DNA of 64,000 nucleotides from JBPRGG01 sp051418075. Its GTDB lineage: Bacteria; Bacteroidota; Bacteroidia; Cytophagales; Cyclobacteriaceae. Below the pieces are notes generated by a model. That model had not been told where the DNA came from. It saw only the letters and a program-made list of their open reading frames with translations, and ran no database searches. Location: NCBI GenBank assembly GCA_051418075.1, contig JBPRGG010000005.1, forward strand, positions 1 through 64,000, written 5' to 3'. Shown in pieces: positions 1-7,963 of the stretch; within the stretch, counting starts at the first letter, position 1; every line of letters starts with the position of its first letter. The position numbers were made by a program, and so were the translations under genes.

Positions 1-72
1 ATGCCCAAATGGCGCCAGCACCGGGATCTTTTGAATAGTTTGCCGGTGGTGCACAGGGATTGGGGGTATTGA
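1..72 (+). CDS. possible 3' end of an upstream gene (partial, unknown)
   Basis: An open frame enters from the left edge and ends at a TGA at 70-72. The last 23 codons end in ...VVHRDWGY. It stops 7 nt before the convergent toxin gene, the usual tail-to-tail spacing for a real gene end. Too little is visible to name a product, and the ATG at position 1 may be internal. Confidence 0.25.
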   Translation: MPKWRQHRDLLNSLPVVHRDWGY

Positions 73-79
73 GGGTGGA

Positions 80-514
80 TTAATTTTCTTTTTCCTGATG
101 AAGATTTGTTATTCCATTATTTTTAGAAATGGAATAAGCAAATGGCTTACTTGTACCAACCATGATTTTAATCATTTCGGGCCAATGCTTTACTATTAAC
201 TGTAATATATCCCAATAGAGAAGGTTACGTTTTCTGGGGTGCCTTATAAAAAACATAACTAATGAAAATTGTTTATATAATTCTCGTTGATGTTTGTTAT
301 TGTATATATTAAAGTCTTGGGTTAGCACACATGCTTTTTGCTTACCCGCTGCAGGTATCCATATTTCATCGGTTACCCCCTCTCCAAAAGCTGTCAATAA
401 AGATTTTACCTCAATTGGATCTTTTAATTTAAGGCGATAATTTTCTGGTTCTTGCAGGGTGTGTAAGCCCTCGGCAAATCTTTTGGGTAAATTTTCATCG
501 ATGTAAAGTATCAT
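80..514 (-). CDS. PIN-like ribonuclease toxin (DUF5615/VapC45-type)
   Basis: A 144-residue soluble protein that starts MILYIDENLPKRFAEGL, the signature N-terminus of PIN-like toxins of the DUF5615/Mut7-C group. Candidate acidic metal-binding residues are D6-E7, D49-E50 (GVTDEIW) and D67 in VLTQDF, matching the D...DE...TxD pattern of the fold. The family is thought to cleave RNA. The ATG overlaps the stop of the upstream antitoxin gene by 4 nt (ATGA), so the pair is translationally coupled, antitoxin first, as in DUF433/PIN-like modules. All acidic residues look intact, so the toxin may still be active although its partner is broken. The C-terminal 25 residues look unstructured. Assignment rests on motifs and pairing. 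Confidence 0.7.
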   Translation of the reverse strand: MILYIDENLPKRFAEGLHTLQEPENYRLKLKDPIEVKSLLTAFGEGVTDEIWIPAAGKQKACVLTQDFNIYNNKHQRELYKQFSLVMFFIRHPRKRNLLYWDILQLIVKHWPEMIKIMVGTSKPFAYSISKNNGITNLHQEKEN

Positions 515-1183
515 GCAGCTTTACAAAATTCAATGGCATCCTTTACCAATCCCTCATCAATTTCATAAAGCATTGCAATGTAAGCGGTATCTTCACCTGC
601 CTGAAACAATTTATAAAGTGTTTCAGGATAAATATTTAAACTACCCACAACTGGATGTCCAAATTTACGTGCGGGATCAACTAATATAGATTTTTCACGT
701 CCGAGTGGCCAAAGACGAAGTGCCATCAGGCTGTCATCAAAATCGAGCTTTTTAAAAAACAACTTTATAAATTCCAGATTTAGTTGCCTACTACCATTTA
801 GGCTTACATTTTTTCCATCAATTTCAAAAAATATATCCCGACCATCAGTATACATATTAGCAAGTACATTTTGCATGGCAAAAGGAGATGGATTATTTAC
901 AATTTGGCCTAGTTCCTTATTTGCAAATAGCGCTTTTCTGGTTTTTACTCCTGCTTCAGCTAATTGGAGCAAAACATAAAATTCGACTAGCGTATGAAAA
1001 CTAACTGCTTTTGTTCCATCCACTTGCCAGGAATAGGCTCGCTCAAATTGCTGACCCAGGTCTCCATCCCAATACTTATTAATCCAGGTATAGACTTTAA
1101 AAATATGGCAGCCTTAATATCTGTGCAATATCTCTTGCTGTATAAATGCCATTCCTTATTTCAAGTGTGTTTGTGCTTTCCAT
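511..1183 (-). pseudogene. DUF433-family antitoxin, N-terminal frameshift
   Basis: The long open part (511-1023, 170 codons, first possible start GTG) is a DUF433-type C-terminal region with SFHTLVEFYVLLQLAEAGVK. Such antitoxins normally begin with a DNA-binding helix-turn-helix of about 60 residues. That domain is present upstream in another frame: from the ATG at 1181-1183 one reads MESTNTLEIRNGIYTARDIA and then stops at a TAA just after a five-base A/T run (1099-1103). Removing one base from the run joins the frames as LPYFKVYTWINKYW and gives about 223 residues. The break is therefore either a real frameshift or a homopolymer sequencing error. If real, the antitoxin loses its operator-binding domain but may keep the toxin-binding part. 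The downstream toxin overlaps by 4 nt. Confidence 0.65.
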
Positions 1184-1325
1184 TGATGGGTTTTTAATAT
1201 TAATCTTTTTAGTTAAAAAAAAAGAAAATATTTAAAAGTTACTAAAAGGTTATGAGATTGTAATATTTAAGATTTTAAAAGACGCGCCATTGGTCCACAG
1301 TTTATTTACGATATTATCTATTTGT

Positions 1326-1469
1326 CTAGAGGATTGACATGAACTCTTCAAGGGCATCAATAACTTTAATGATATTTTTTCTGCTATTAAGATGGGCCGA
1401 TTCCTGAATTTTAATATCCTGAAAAGTTTTAATGATGGTATCTTAAAATAATGTTGGAGAATTATTCAT
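1326..1469 (-). pseudogene. small broken gene, unknown function
   Basis: From the ATG at 1467-1469 a 47-residue frame reads MNNSPTLF, then a TAA (1443-1445), then a protein-like stretch that includes DTIIKTFQDIKIQE and KVIDALEEFMSIL before TAG at 1326-1328. The part after the stop is amphipathic and rich in I, K, E and L like a short helical protein. One nonsense codon separates it from a plausible start. It lies just upstream of the broken antitoxin on the same strand, so it may be part of the same decayed locus. No family is recognised, and chance similarity to coding sequence is possible. Confidence 0.3.
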
Positions 1470-1500
1470 ATAGCCCAAATGTTTAAACCATGTTTAAACC

Positions 1501-1538
1501 AAAATAAAAAAGCACTTACGAAAATGCCGTAAGTGCTT
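1501..1538 (-). terminator. intrinsic terminator of tRNA-Val
   Basis: A perfect 10-bp stem (arms 1511-1520 and 1528-1537) with a 7-nt loop is followed on the minus strand by a T-rich tail (complement of 1501-1510). It lies 11 nt past the tRNA 3' end. Confidence 0.85.
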
Positions 1539-1548
1539 GATTATCAAG

Positions 1549-1623
1549 TGGGACCTACTGGATTCGAACCAGTGACCCCCTGCTTGTAAGGCAGGTGCTC
1601 TGAACCAGCTGAGCTAAGATCCC
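1549..1623 (-). tRNA. tRNA-Val (anticodon TAC)
   Basis: The minus strand folds as a complete 75-nt cloverleaf. The acceptor stem is GGGATCT/AGGTCCC with one T-G pair and discriminator A. The D arm contains AGCTCAGCTGGTTCAGAGC, the anticodon stem is CCTGC/GCAGG with loop CTTACAA, and the T arm carries GGTTCGAATCC. The anticodon TAC reads Val codons. CCA is not encoded. A matching promoter lies upstream and a terminator downstream, so it is a single-gene unit. Confidence 0.96.
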
Positions 1624-1647
1624 TAATTCCCGTTTGAAATGGGAATG

Positions 1648-1678
1648 CAAAGGTATAATAGAATTTATTCTTTCCAAA
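1648..1678 (-). promoter_or_regulatory. Bacteroidota-type housekeeping promoter of tRNA-Val
   Basis: On the minus strand a -33 box TTTG (1678-1675) is followed after exactly 19 nt by a -7 box TACCTTTG (1655-1648). This matches the TTTG-N19-TAnnTTTG consensus of the primary sigma factor in this phylum. The expected start of transcription falls about 20 nt before the mature tRNA 5' end. Confidence 0.75.
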
Positions 1679-1783
1679 TGTTTTTTTGCAAAAATGTTTA
1701 TAACAATATTCCGAGTTAATCTTTTGATAACAATTACCCTCCTGTTTTCATTTTATCATGCATAACCTTTAAATTATTTTAAT

Positions 1784-2443
1784 ATGAAATGGCTTCTCTT
1801 AACGTTTTTCTTCCCTTTGATCATTAATTGTTCATCTGATCAGAACAACTCTGCCGCTGAAAATAATGGCACTTACCAGGTTTCTTTATCCAATACGGAC
1901 CAATTAGATACTGCTACTTTTGCCGGAGGATGCTTCTGGTGTGTTGAGGCCGCTTTTGAACAGATCAAGGGCGTGGAAGAGGCAGTATCGGGCTATGCCG
2001 GAGGAACTCAAGAAAATCCGGTTTACCAGGAAGTAGCTGCTGGTAATACCGACCATGCAGAAACAGTTCAGGTGTATTACAATCCCGATCAGATTACCTA
2101 TTCCACATTGCTCGATATTTTCTTTACTGCCCATGATCCAACCCAACTCAATCGTCAGGGACCGGATGTAGGTCCTCAATACCGGTCTGCCATTTTTTAC
2201 CATGACCAGGAACAAAAAAGGCTGGCCCAACAAAAGATGGACGCACTGGAAAATAGCCCTCGATTTGAACAACCCATCGTTACAGAACTAAATCCTCTAC
2301 AAGCATTTTGGCTGGCTGAAGTCTACCATCAGGATTATGAAAAAAAGCATCCCAATGATCCCTATATTCAAAATGTTTCAAGACCCAAAATCAATAAAGT
2401 ACGAAAAAACTTTCAAAGTTTATTAAAGGATAAGGCTGAATGA
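1784..2443 (+). CDS. msrA: peptide-methionine (S)-S-oxide reductase MsrA, lipoprotein form
   Basis: Reduces the S epimer of methionine sulfoxide in oxidised proteins. The catalytic motif AGGCFWCVE has the nucleophilic cysteine at about residue 50 followed by the conserved FW, and the downstream signatures GYAGG, YNPDQITY and HDPTQLNRQGPDVGPQYRS are all present. Unlike cytoplasmic MsrA, it begins with a lipoprotein signal (MKWLLLTFFFPLIINC, lipobox Cys at about 16), so it probably repairs proteins in the periplasm or at a membrane. The length (219 residues including the leader) is normal. It stands alone, with no msrB beside it. Family assignment is certain; location is inferred from the leader. 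Confidence 0.95.
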   Translation: MKWLLLTFFFPLIINCSSDQNNSAAENNGTYQVSLSNTDQLDTATFAGGCFWCVEAAFEQIKGVEEAVSGYAGGTQENPVYQEVAAGNTDHAETVQVYYNPDQITYSTLLDIFFTAHDPTQLNRQGPDVGPQYRSAIFYHDQEQKRLAQQKMDALENSPRFEQPIVTELNPLQAFWLAEVYHQDYEKKHPNDPYIQNVSRPKINKVRKNFQSLLKDKAE

Positions 2444-2726
2444 TCCTGATAAGTGTGGTATTTGCTCTTTTTTGACCTGCCTCCCACTATGCTGTTTCCA
2501 ACTTAGTAATGGAAATAGGTATAAAATGTTTTAACTACGGCAAAATTTCCAAAAACACAATTAAAAGCCTGATTGGAACTATATTAATAATAAAAATATC
2601 TTCTTAACAGTCTATTGATCAAAAGTTTATATTTTTTTTATAATCATAAACCTGGAATCCTTCAACAAAATTTTGATGAGCAGGTTCAATATGTATAACT
2701 ATTTTTTCAACTAAACCAAAAATGTT

Positions 2727-2888
2727 ATGCTTAAGTGGACCATCATTTTTTTAATTATTGCTTTAATTGCTGCTTTGTTTGGATTTGGGGGAATAGCAGA
2801 AGGCGCAGCTGAGATTGCAGAAATTCTCTTTTATATTTTTCTGGTATTATTTGTTATTTCATTGGTGGCCGGATTTTTCCGCCGATAG
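2727..2888 (+). CDS. DUF1328 (YtjA-like) small membrane protein
   Basis: A 53-residue frame beginning MLKWTIIFLIIALIAALFGF and ending FFRR. It has two hydrophobic segments around a small Gly/Ala-rich turn (GIAEGAAEIAEI), the usual pattern of the DUF1328/YtjA family, which has no established function. I chose the ATG at 2727 because an ATG 5 nt upstream is in another frame and stops after ten codons. Its length and N-terminal MLKW agree with the family. It probably forms a stress-related transcription unit of its own between msrA and the next small gene. Confidence 0.85.
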   Translation: MLKWTIIFLIIALIAALFGFGGIAEGAAEIAEILFYIFLVLFVISLVAGFFRR

Positions 2889-3042
2889 GTGCTTTATATG
2901 TCGTTTAATATTTTATAAATGATTGAACGGCATATATTTATCATTTTTAAAAGAACCAAATCTTACTGTCTGTGTTTTATTAACAAAGGTTTGAACCTGT
3001 ATTTCCCCGAACAGGATTGCCTGTCTTTTTCAACTGTGGTAA

Positions 3043-3222
3043 ATGAAGAAAATGGATAAGAAAATAATATTGTACTTAGTAGTGGCTGGTGTAGTTTTTA
3101 ATTTACTGTACCTCTTAACTGTTTTTAATGTTTTTCTTTTTGCCGATAATCCCTGGTATCTTTTTGGAGCAGGTATGGCTTCTATAGGTGCAGCCTGGAT
3201 ACTAAGACTTCGACGAACTTAA
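3043..3222 (+). CDS. small two-helix membrane protein, unknown
   Basis: A 59-residue frame starting MKKMDKKIILYLVVAGVVFN and ending RLRRT. It has a positively charged N-terminus, a first hydrophobic helix (about 8-33), a short loop DNPWY and a second helix (about 39-54) with a basic end. This fits a two-span inner-membrane peptide with both ends in the cytoplasm. It ends 5 nt before the convergent PAP2 gene, which supports it as a real gene. I do not recognise a family. Confidence 0.6.
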   Translation: MKKMDKKIILYLVVAGVVFNLLYLLTVFNVFLFADNPWYLFGAGMASIGAAWILRLRRT

Positions 3223-3227
3223 GCATA

Positions 3228-3845
3228 TCATAAAAAGAAATATCCTGCCGAAAAACATATAAGGAATCCAATAATACTTCCTCCCAATACTTCATCAAGT
3301 TTATGGGTATTCAGATAGAGCCGGGCAGACATGATGATGCCGGCAAAACAAATACTGATTACCAGGGGAAGTAACAACCTGTTGTCCGGAAACTTGTAAT
3401 TGATCGCCAAAAGAAAGCCTACCAATCCACTGATACCAATGCTATGGATACTCACTTTCCAGAAAATAGATATAATGGCAGAAATAAAAATGATCAGCGT
3501 TATTGATGCGAGTAAAACTGTAATGGTGCTATTAAACTCATGGTACTTTATAAACATGTAGGTGGTTAGTCCATAAAACACGGAAATAAACAGGAAAGGC
3601 ACCACCCTTTCATCTCTTTCAGGCATGGCATAACTGGAAATATTAGCGGTTGCTTTAAGTACATATACACTGATCAAGGGAATGATAAAGGTACTGATAA
3701 AGATCAGCAACAGTACATAATAGCTTATTTTTGGATTTAAAGGGGCTACAGAAAGCGGAGCAAACCAGATCAACAACAGGAAGATCAGTGTAGGCATTAA
3801 AAGCGGATGAAATACGAAGGATATAACCTGGGCAACTTGTTTCAC
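3228..3845 (-). CDS. PAP2-superfamily membrane phosphatase
   Basis: A 205-residue multi-span membrane protein with the C-terminal PAP2 signatures: S132-x-H134 in KVSIHSIGISG and R175...H181...D184 in SARLYLNTHKLDEVLGG. These correspond to phosphatase motifs 2 and 3, the site that forms a phospho-histidine. The first motif appears only as ERDERVVPF, so substrate choice may be unusual. Such enzymes dephosphorylate lipid phosphates or undecaprenyl pyrophosphate. The start codon is GTG and shares one base with the rpoN stop (TAGTG), so translation is probably coupled to rpoN. Function beyond the superfamily is unknown. Confidence 0.82.
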   Translation of the reverse strand: MKQVAQVISFVFHPLLMPTLIFLLLIWFAPLSVAPLNPKISYYVLLLIFISTFIIPLISVYVLKATANISSYAMPERDERVVPFLFISVFYGLTTYMFIKYHEFNSTITVLLASITLIIFISAIISIFWKVSIHSIGISGLVGFLLAINYKFPDNRLLLPLVISICFAGIIMSARLYLNTHKLDEVLGGSIIGFLICFSAGYFFL

Positions 3846-5290
3846 TACAATTCTTTTCTTAATCGGGCTACAGGTATGTTTAGTTGTTCTCGGTATTTGG
3901 CTACAGTTCTACGAGCAATATTATAACCTTTCTGCTTGAGTAGTTTTTCTAATTTATCATCTGACAAAGGTTTTTTCTTATCTTCATTTTCAATAATGTC
4001 TTTCAGGGATTGTTTCACTTCTCTGCTGCTCACATCTTCTCCGGACTCGGTGCTGATACCTTCTGAGAAAAAGTATTTTAGGGGAAATATGCCAAATTCC
4101 GTTTGCACCGATTTGCTATTGGCTACCCGTGAGACTGTTGATATATCCATGTTGATGGCGTTGGCAATATCCTTTAAGATCATGGGTTTTAATTTGGTTT
4201 CATCACCTTCCAGGAAAAACTCATACTGAAACTCTATGATGGCCCGCATGGTATTTAGCAGGGTTTGCTGACGCTGCTTGATGGCATCAATGAACCATTT
4301 GGCCGAATCTAGTTTTTGTTTAACAAAAGTGACCGTTTCTTTTAATTTGCGGTCCCTTTTATTACTTTTTTCATAAGCATCCATCATATCTGAATAGGAA
4401 CGGCTGATCCGTAGTTCGGGGGCATTCTTAGAATTCAATGAAAGTTCTAACTTGCCATTATTATTGACCAGTATAAAATCCGGGATCAGGTACTGGGTTT
4501 TTACTATACCTGTAGCACTGCTACCCGGCTTGGGATTAAGCTTTATTATTTGATTAATGGCTTCTTTCAGCAAATTTTCATTTTCCAGGTTTAGTTTTTT
4601 AATGATCTTATCGTAGTGCTTTTTGGTAAAATCATCAAAATGATCGGAAAGAATTTTGATGGCAACCTCTGTGGATTCGCTCTGATCCTCCTTTCTTTCC
4701 AACTGAATTAAAAGACATTCCTGAAGGTCACGAGCAGCAATTCCAGCCGGATCAAAAGTCTGGATCTTTCTCAAAATTTCTTCTACTTCATCCAAATCTG
4801 TTTCTATATTCTGGCTAAAGGCCAGGTCATTGATGATAGCATCCAGGTCTCTGCGGATATAACCATCTGCTTCAATGCTTCCAATCAGTTGCTTTCCAAT
4901 AGCTGTCTGACGATCATTCAGCCCCAGGTATCCTAATTGCAGCTCCAGTTGCTCCAGTAGAGATGAAGTGGTGGGAATAGGCATATCCCTGTCTTCTTCA
5001 TCATTAAACCCATCTCCCTGCATTTTATAGCCGGAATAATCATCCTGCAGGTAGTCCCCCAGGTCTACATCATCATTGTTATTGCTAAAATCATCATCAA
5101 AATCTTCCCCTAAATCCAAGTTTTCATCCACAGTCTCCTCCCGTCCCTCTTCCAGGGCTGGATTCACCTCCAGTTCTTCTTCTATCCGTGTATCTAACTC
5201 GGCAGTTGGTATCTGCAACAGTTTGATAAACTGGATCTGCTGTGGTGATAATTTTTGGCTTAAAGTTTGGGTTAAACCAAGCTTCTGCAT
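3845..5290 (-). CDS. rpoN: RNA polymerase sigma-54 factor RpoN
   Basis: A full-length sigma-54 of 481 residues. Region I begins MQKLGLTQTLSQKLSPQQIQ and is Gln/Leu-rich, as needed for contact with enhancer-binding ATPases. It is followed by a very acidic linker (about 50-100), the core-binding domain, a helix-turn-helix (DIANAINMDISTVSRV) and the RpoN box ARRTVAKYRE at about 459-468, which reads the -24 element. Transcription from its promoters requires an activator ATPase; none is encoded in this window. The gene is first in a pair with the PAP2 phosphatase. At least one good sigma-54 promoter occurs nearby at 9083-9099. Confidence 0.97.
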   Translation of the reverse strand: MQKLGLTQTLSQKLSPQQIQFIKLLQIPTAELDTRIEEELEVNPALEEGREETVDENLDLGEDFDDDFSNNNDDVDLGDYLQDDYSGYKMQGDGFNDEEDRDMPIPTTSSLLEQLELQLGYLGLNDRQTAIGKQLIGSIEADGYIRRDLDAIINDLAFSQNIETDLDEVEEILRKIQTFDPAGIAARDLQECLLIQLERKEDQSESTEVAIKILSDHFDDFTKKHYDKIIKKLNLENENLLKEAINQIIKLNPKPGSSATGIVKTQYLIPDFILVNNNGKLELSLNSKNAPELRISRSYSDMMDAYEKSNKRDRKLKETVTFVKQKLDSAKWFIDAIKQRQQTLLNTMRAIIEFQYEFFLEGDETKLKPMILKDIANAINMDISTVSRVANSKSVQTEFGIFPLKYFFSEGISTESGEDVSSREVKQSLKDIIENEDKKKPLSDDKLEKLLKQKGYNIARRTVAKYREQLNIPVARLRKEL

Positions 5291-5629
5291 ATAATTTTTA
5301 CCTTATAAAAAACAACAGATTTTACCATCCATTATTTGTTGAATACTCAATTAAATCCGGATTGTTCCCTCTCAATAAAAAATCCCTTCCGGCAGGTACA
5401 ATTAATTGCTTATAAATCAGGTTGAAAATGATAACCTTTAAAAATTTTTACCAGCATAAGTCAACCGACTTAACAACTTCAAATTTATAATATTTCTATA
5501 AATCTTTGATATAAAGTTCAAAATATCGTTTTTTGTGAACGATTTTGAATGCCGATAAAGACGGCTTATACCCAACGAATATAAATAAAATATTATTTTT
5601 TATACATAAAAAACAGGTAATTAAATACA
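5291..5629. other. divergent intergenic region rpoN / asnS
   Basis: 339 AT-rich nucleotides between two divergent genes that must hold both promoters. I see no open frame or RNA gene, and no box that fits the full phylum consensus with correct spacing. Confidence 0.5.
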
Positions 5630-7075
5630 ATGTTGAAACGAATAAAGATAAATGAGCTATTAAAAAATACACCGGTTGGAACCCGGGTAAATCTTAAGGG
5701 CTGGGTAAGAACCAAAAGAGAGAGTAAGAATGTAGCTTTCATCAATCTGAATGATGGATCCACCATCAATAATATTCAAATAGTAGCTGACCAGGAAAAG
5801 TTTGGCGAGCAAATGCTTAAACAAGTAACCACCGGAGCCTGTATTTCAGTGGAAGGTGAACTCATTGCTTCCCAGGGTAAAGGTCAGCAGGTAGAGGTCT
5901 TGCCGGAAAAGATTGAGGTTTTGGGAGGAGCAGATCCCGAAAAATATCCCCTCCAACCTAAAAAACATAGCCTGGAGTTTTTAAGAGAAATTGCTCATTT
6001 AAGACCGCGAACCAATACATTCGGTGCTATTTACCGCATTCGCCACCATGTAATCTTTGCCATCCATAAATTTTTCAATGATCGGGGCTTTTTGAATGTT
6101 CATACTCCCATCATTACCGGGTCTGATGCCGAAGGAGCAGGAGAAATGTTCCGGGTTACCACCCTGGATCTGGAAAATATCCCCCGCAATGAACAGGGGA
6201 AAATTAATTTTAAAGAGGATTTTTTTGAAAAGGAGACCAACCTTACCGTTTCAGGTCAGCTTGAAGCAGAATTAGGCGCATTGGCCTTGTCTGATGTATA
6301 TACCTTTGGTCCCACATTCAGAGCTGAAAACTCCAACACTGCCCGCCACCTGGCAGAATTCTGGATGATCGAGCCTGAAATGGCCTTTTATGAGTTGGAT
6401 GATAATATGGATCTGGCCGAAGAATTCCTTAAATATATTATTAAGTACATTTTGGATCATTGCCCGGAAGATCTGGAGTTTTTAAATAAAAGAGCACTGG
6501 ATGAAGAAAAAGGGAAAAAGCAGGACGAAAGAAGTGAGATGTCCTTGCTGGAACGTCTGCAATTTGTGTTGGAAAATCCTTTTGAAAGAATTACCTATAC
6601 AGAAGCCATTGAAATCCTGAAAAACAGTAAACCCAATAAAAAGAAAAAGTTTCAGTTTTTGATTGAAGAATGGGGGGCTGATCTGCAATCAGAACATGAG
6701 CGGTACCTGGTGGAAAAGCATTTCAAAAAGCCGGTGATACTGTATGATTATCCCATGGATATCAAGGCCTTTTATATGAAGCAAAATGAAGACGGTAAAA
6801 CTGTCAGAGCCATGGATATCTTATTTCCTGGTATAGGAGAAATTGTAGGTGGTTCTCAGAGAGAAGAGCGGCTGGATAAATTACAAACCCGGATTAAGCA
6901 ACTTGATATTGAGGAAGAGAGCTTATGGTGGTACCTGGATACCAGGCGCTTTGGCTCTGCCCCACATAGCGGATTTGGCCTGGGATTTGAGCGCCTGATG
7001 TTATTTATTACCGGTATGACCAATATCAGGGATGTAATCCCTTTTCCCCGAACACCTGGCAATGCTGAATTTTAA
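5630..7075 (+). CDS. asnS: asparaginyl-tRNA synthetase
   Basis: Charges tRNA-Asn with asparagine. At 481 residues it has the class IIb layout: an N-terminal OB-fold anticodon-binding domain (VNLKGWVRTKRESKNVAFIN), then the catalytic domain. Motif 1 region GSDAEGAGEMF, motif 2 FGPTFRAENSNTARHLAEFW and motif 3 GFGLGFERLMLFITG are all present. GSDAEGAGEMF and the residues around it favour AsnS over AspS. The start at 5630 gives the expected N-terminus. It is transcribed divergently from rpoN. Confidence 0.97.
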   Translation: MLKRIKINELLKNTPVGTRVNLKGWVRTKRESKNVAFINLNDGSTINNIQIVADQEKFGEQMLKQVTTGACISVEGELIASQGKGQQVEVLPEKIEVLGGADPEKYPLQPKKHSLEFLREIAHLRPRTNTFGAIYRIRHHVIFAIHKFFNDRGFLNVHTPIITGSDAEGAGEMFRVTTLDLENIPRNEQGKINFKEDFFEKETNLTVSGQLEAELGALALSDVYTFGPTFRAENSNTARHLAEFWMIEPEMAFYELDDNMDLAEEFLKYIIKYILDHCPEDLEFLNKRALDEEKGKKQDERSEMSLLERLQFVLENPFERITYTEAIEILKNSKPNKKKKFQFLIEEWGADLQSEHERYLVEKHFKKPVILYDYPMDIKAFYMKQNEDGKTVRAMDILFPGIGEIVGGSQREERLDKLQTRIKQLDIEEESLWWYLDTRRFGSAPHSGFGLGFERLMLFITGMTNIRDVIPFPRTPGNAEF

Positions 7076-7169
7076 TTTTTTTAGTTTTATCCAAATAATT
7101 AAAAGTTTGGCGGAGTATTTGAAGGAAAACCCAAAGAATCTGGTATATTAATGACCATATAAGCATGAT

Positions 7170-7937
7170 ATGAGCAATTACAAATTTTTCTGGATATTCT
7201 TTTTTGGAGTATTACTGCCTTTTTCAGTTTGGAGTCAGGATGAACCTGCTGAAAAGCAGCTAGAGCTATGTGGTGAGATCATAAATGGGGAAAATGATAA
7301 ACCAGCTGAATTTGTGCATATAGTCAATAAAAATACTAATCAGGGAACTGTCAGTGATGCCCAGGGAAATTTTTGTATTAATATGAGCTTATCAGACACC
7401 CTAGTTTTTTCTTCGGTAGGATATGATCGCCATTATTTCTCCTTAAGCCAGGAACCTGAAGGAAATGAACTGTATGTTAAAATTTTACTAACCCCTTCAA
7501 CTCTGGAATTACAGTCTGTAGAGGTTTTTGCTTATAAAACCGCTGAAGAGTTTAAGGATGCGATTCTAAAAATGGAAGTAGAACCGGAAGAATCCATCAC
7601 CATTCCCGGGTCTTATACTGGTCCGCGCCGGGAAGTTAAACCTACCATATTAAATCCCATCAGCTTTGTATTTGGCAGTTTTAATAAAAAGCAAAAGGAA
7701 ATTCGAAAATTAGCGGAAGTTCAACGAAAAGAAGCAGGGAAACTAAGAGATCTTGGCGAATCATACCAGATAGTAAAGCGAATTACCGGCCTGGAAGACG
7801 AGCAGGAATTGGATCAGTTTCTGGAATTTTGTCAGATCAGTGTGAAAAAGCTGGAAACCTCTTCCGAATATGATCTCGCATTGGCCATCAACCAATGTTG
7901 GGAAGAATACCAGGAAGGGGCAGCACCTCAAAATTAG
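7170..7937 (+). CDS. carboxypeptidase-like regulatory domain protein, secreted
   Basis: A 255-residue protein with a cleavable signal (FFWIFFFGVLLPFSVWSQ), then a single CarboxypepD_reg-like beta-sandwich at about 30-115 (GEIINGENDKPAEFVHIVNK ... VSDAQGNFCINM ... LVFSSVGY). This domain usually begins TonB-dependent receptors, but here no plug or barrel follows. The C-terminal half is charged and helical (KKQKEIRKLAEVQRKEAGKL). Such stand-alone proteins are common in Bacteroidota; their role is unknown, possibly periplasmic or outer-membrane associated. It is in the same direction as asnS, 94 nt downstream, and converges with the stress protein gene. Confidence 0.7.
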   Translation: MSNYKFFWIFFFGVLLPFSVWSQDEPAEKQLELCGEIINGENDKPAEFVHIVNKNTNQGTVSDAQGNFCINMSLSDTLVFSSVGYDRHYFSLSQEPEGNELYVKILLTPSTLELQSVEVFAYKTAEEFKDAILKMEVEPEESITIPGSYTGPRREVKPTILNPISFVFGSFNKKQKEIRKLAEVQRKEAGKLRDLGESYQIVKRITGLEDEQELDQFLEFCQISVKKLETSSEYDLALAINQCWEEYQEGAAPQN

Positions 7938-7963
7938 CCTCTATACCCAAACTTTTAATATTT

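Noticed and set aside
7108..7124. TTGGCGGAGTATTTGAA as a sigma-54 promoter for the gene at 7170
   Set aside because: It lacks the essential GC doublet at -12 and has three mismatches in the -24 half.
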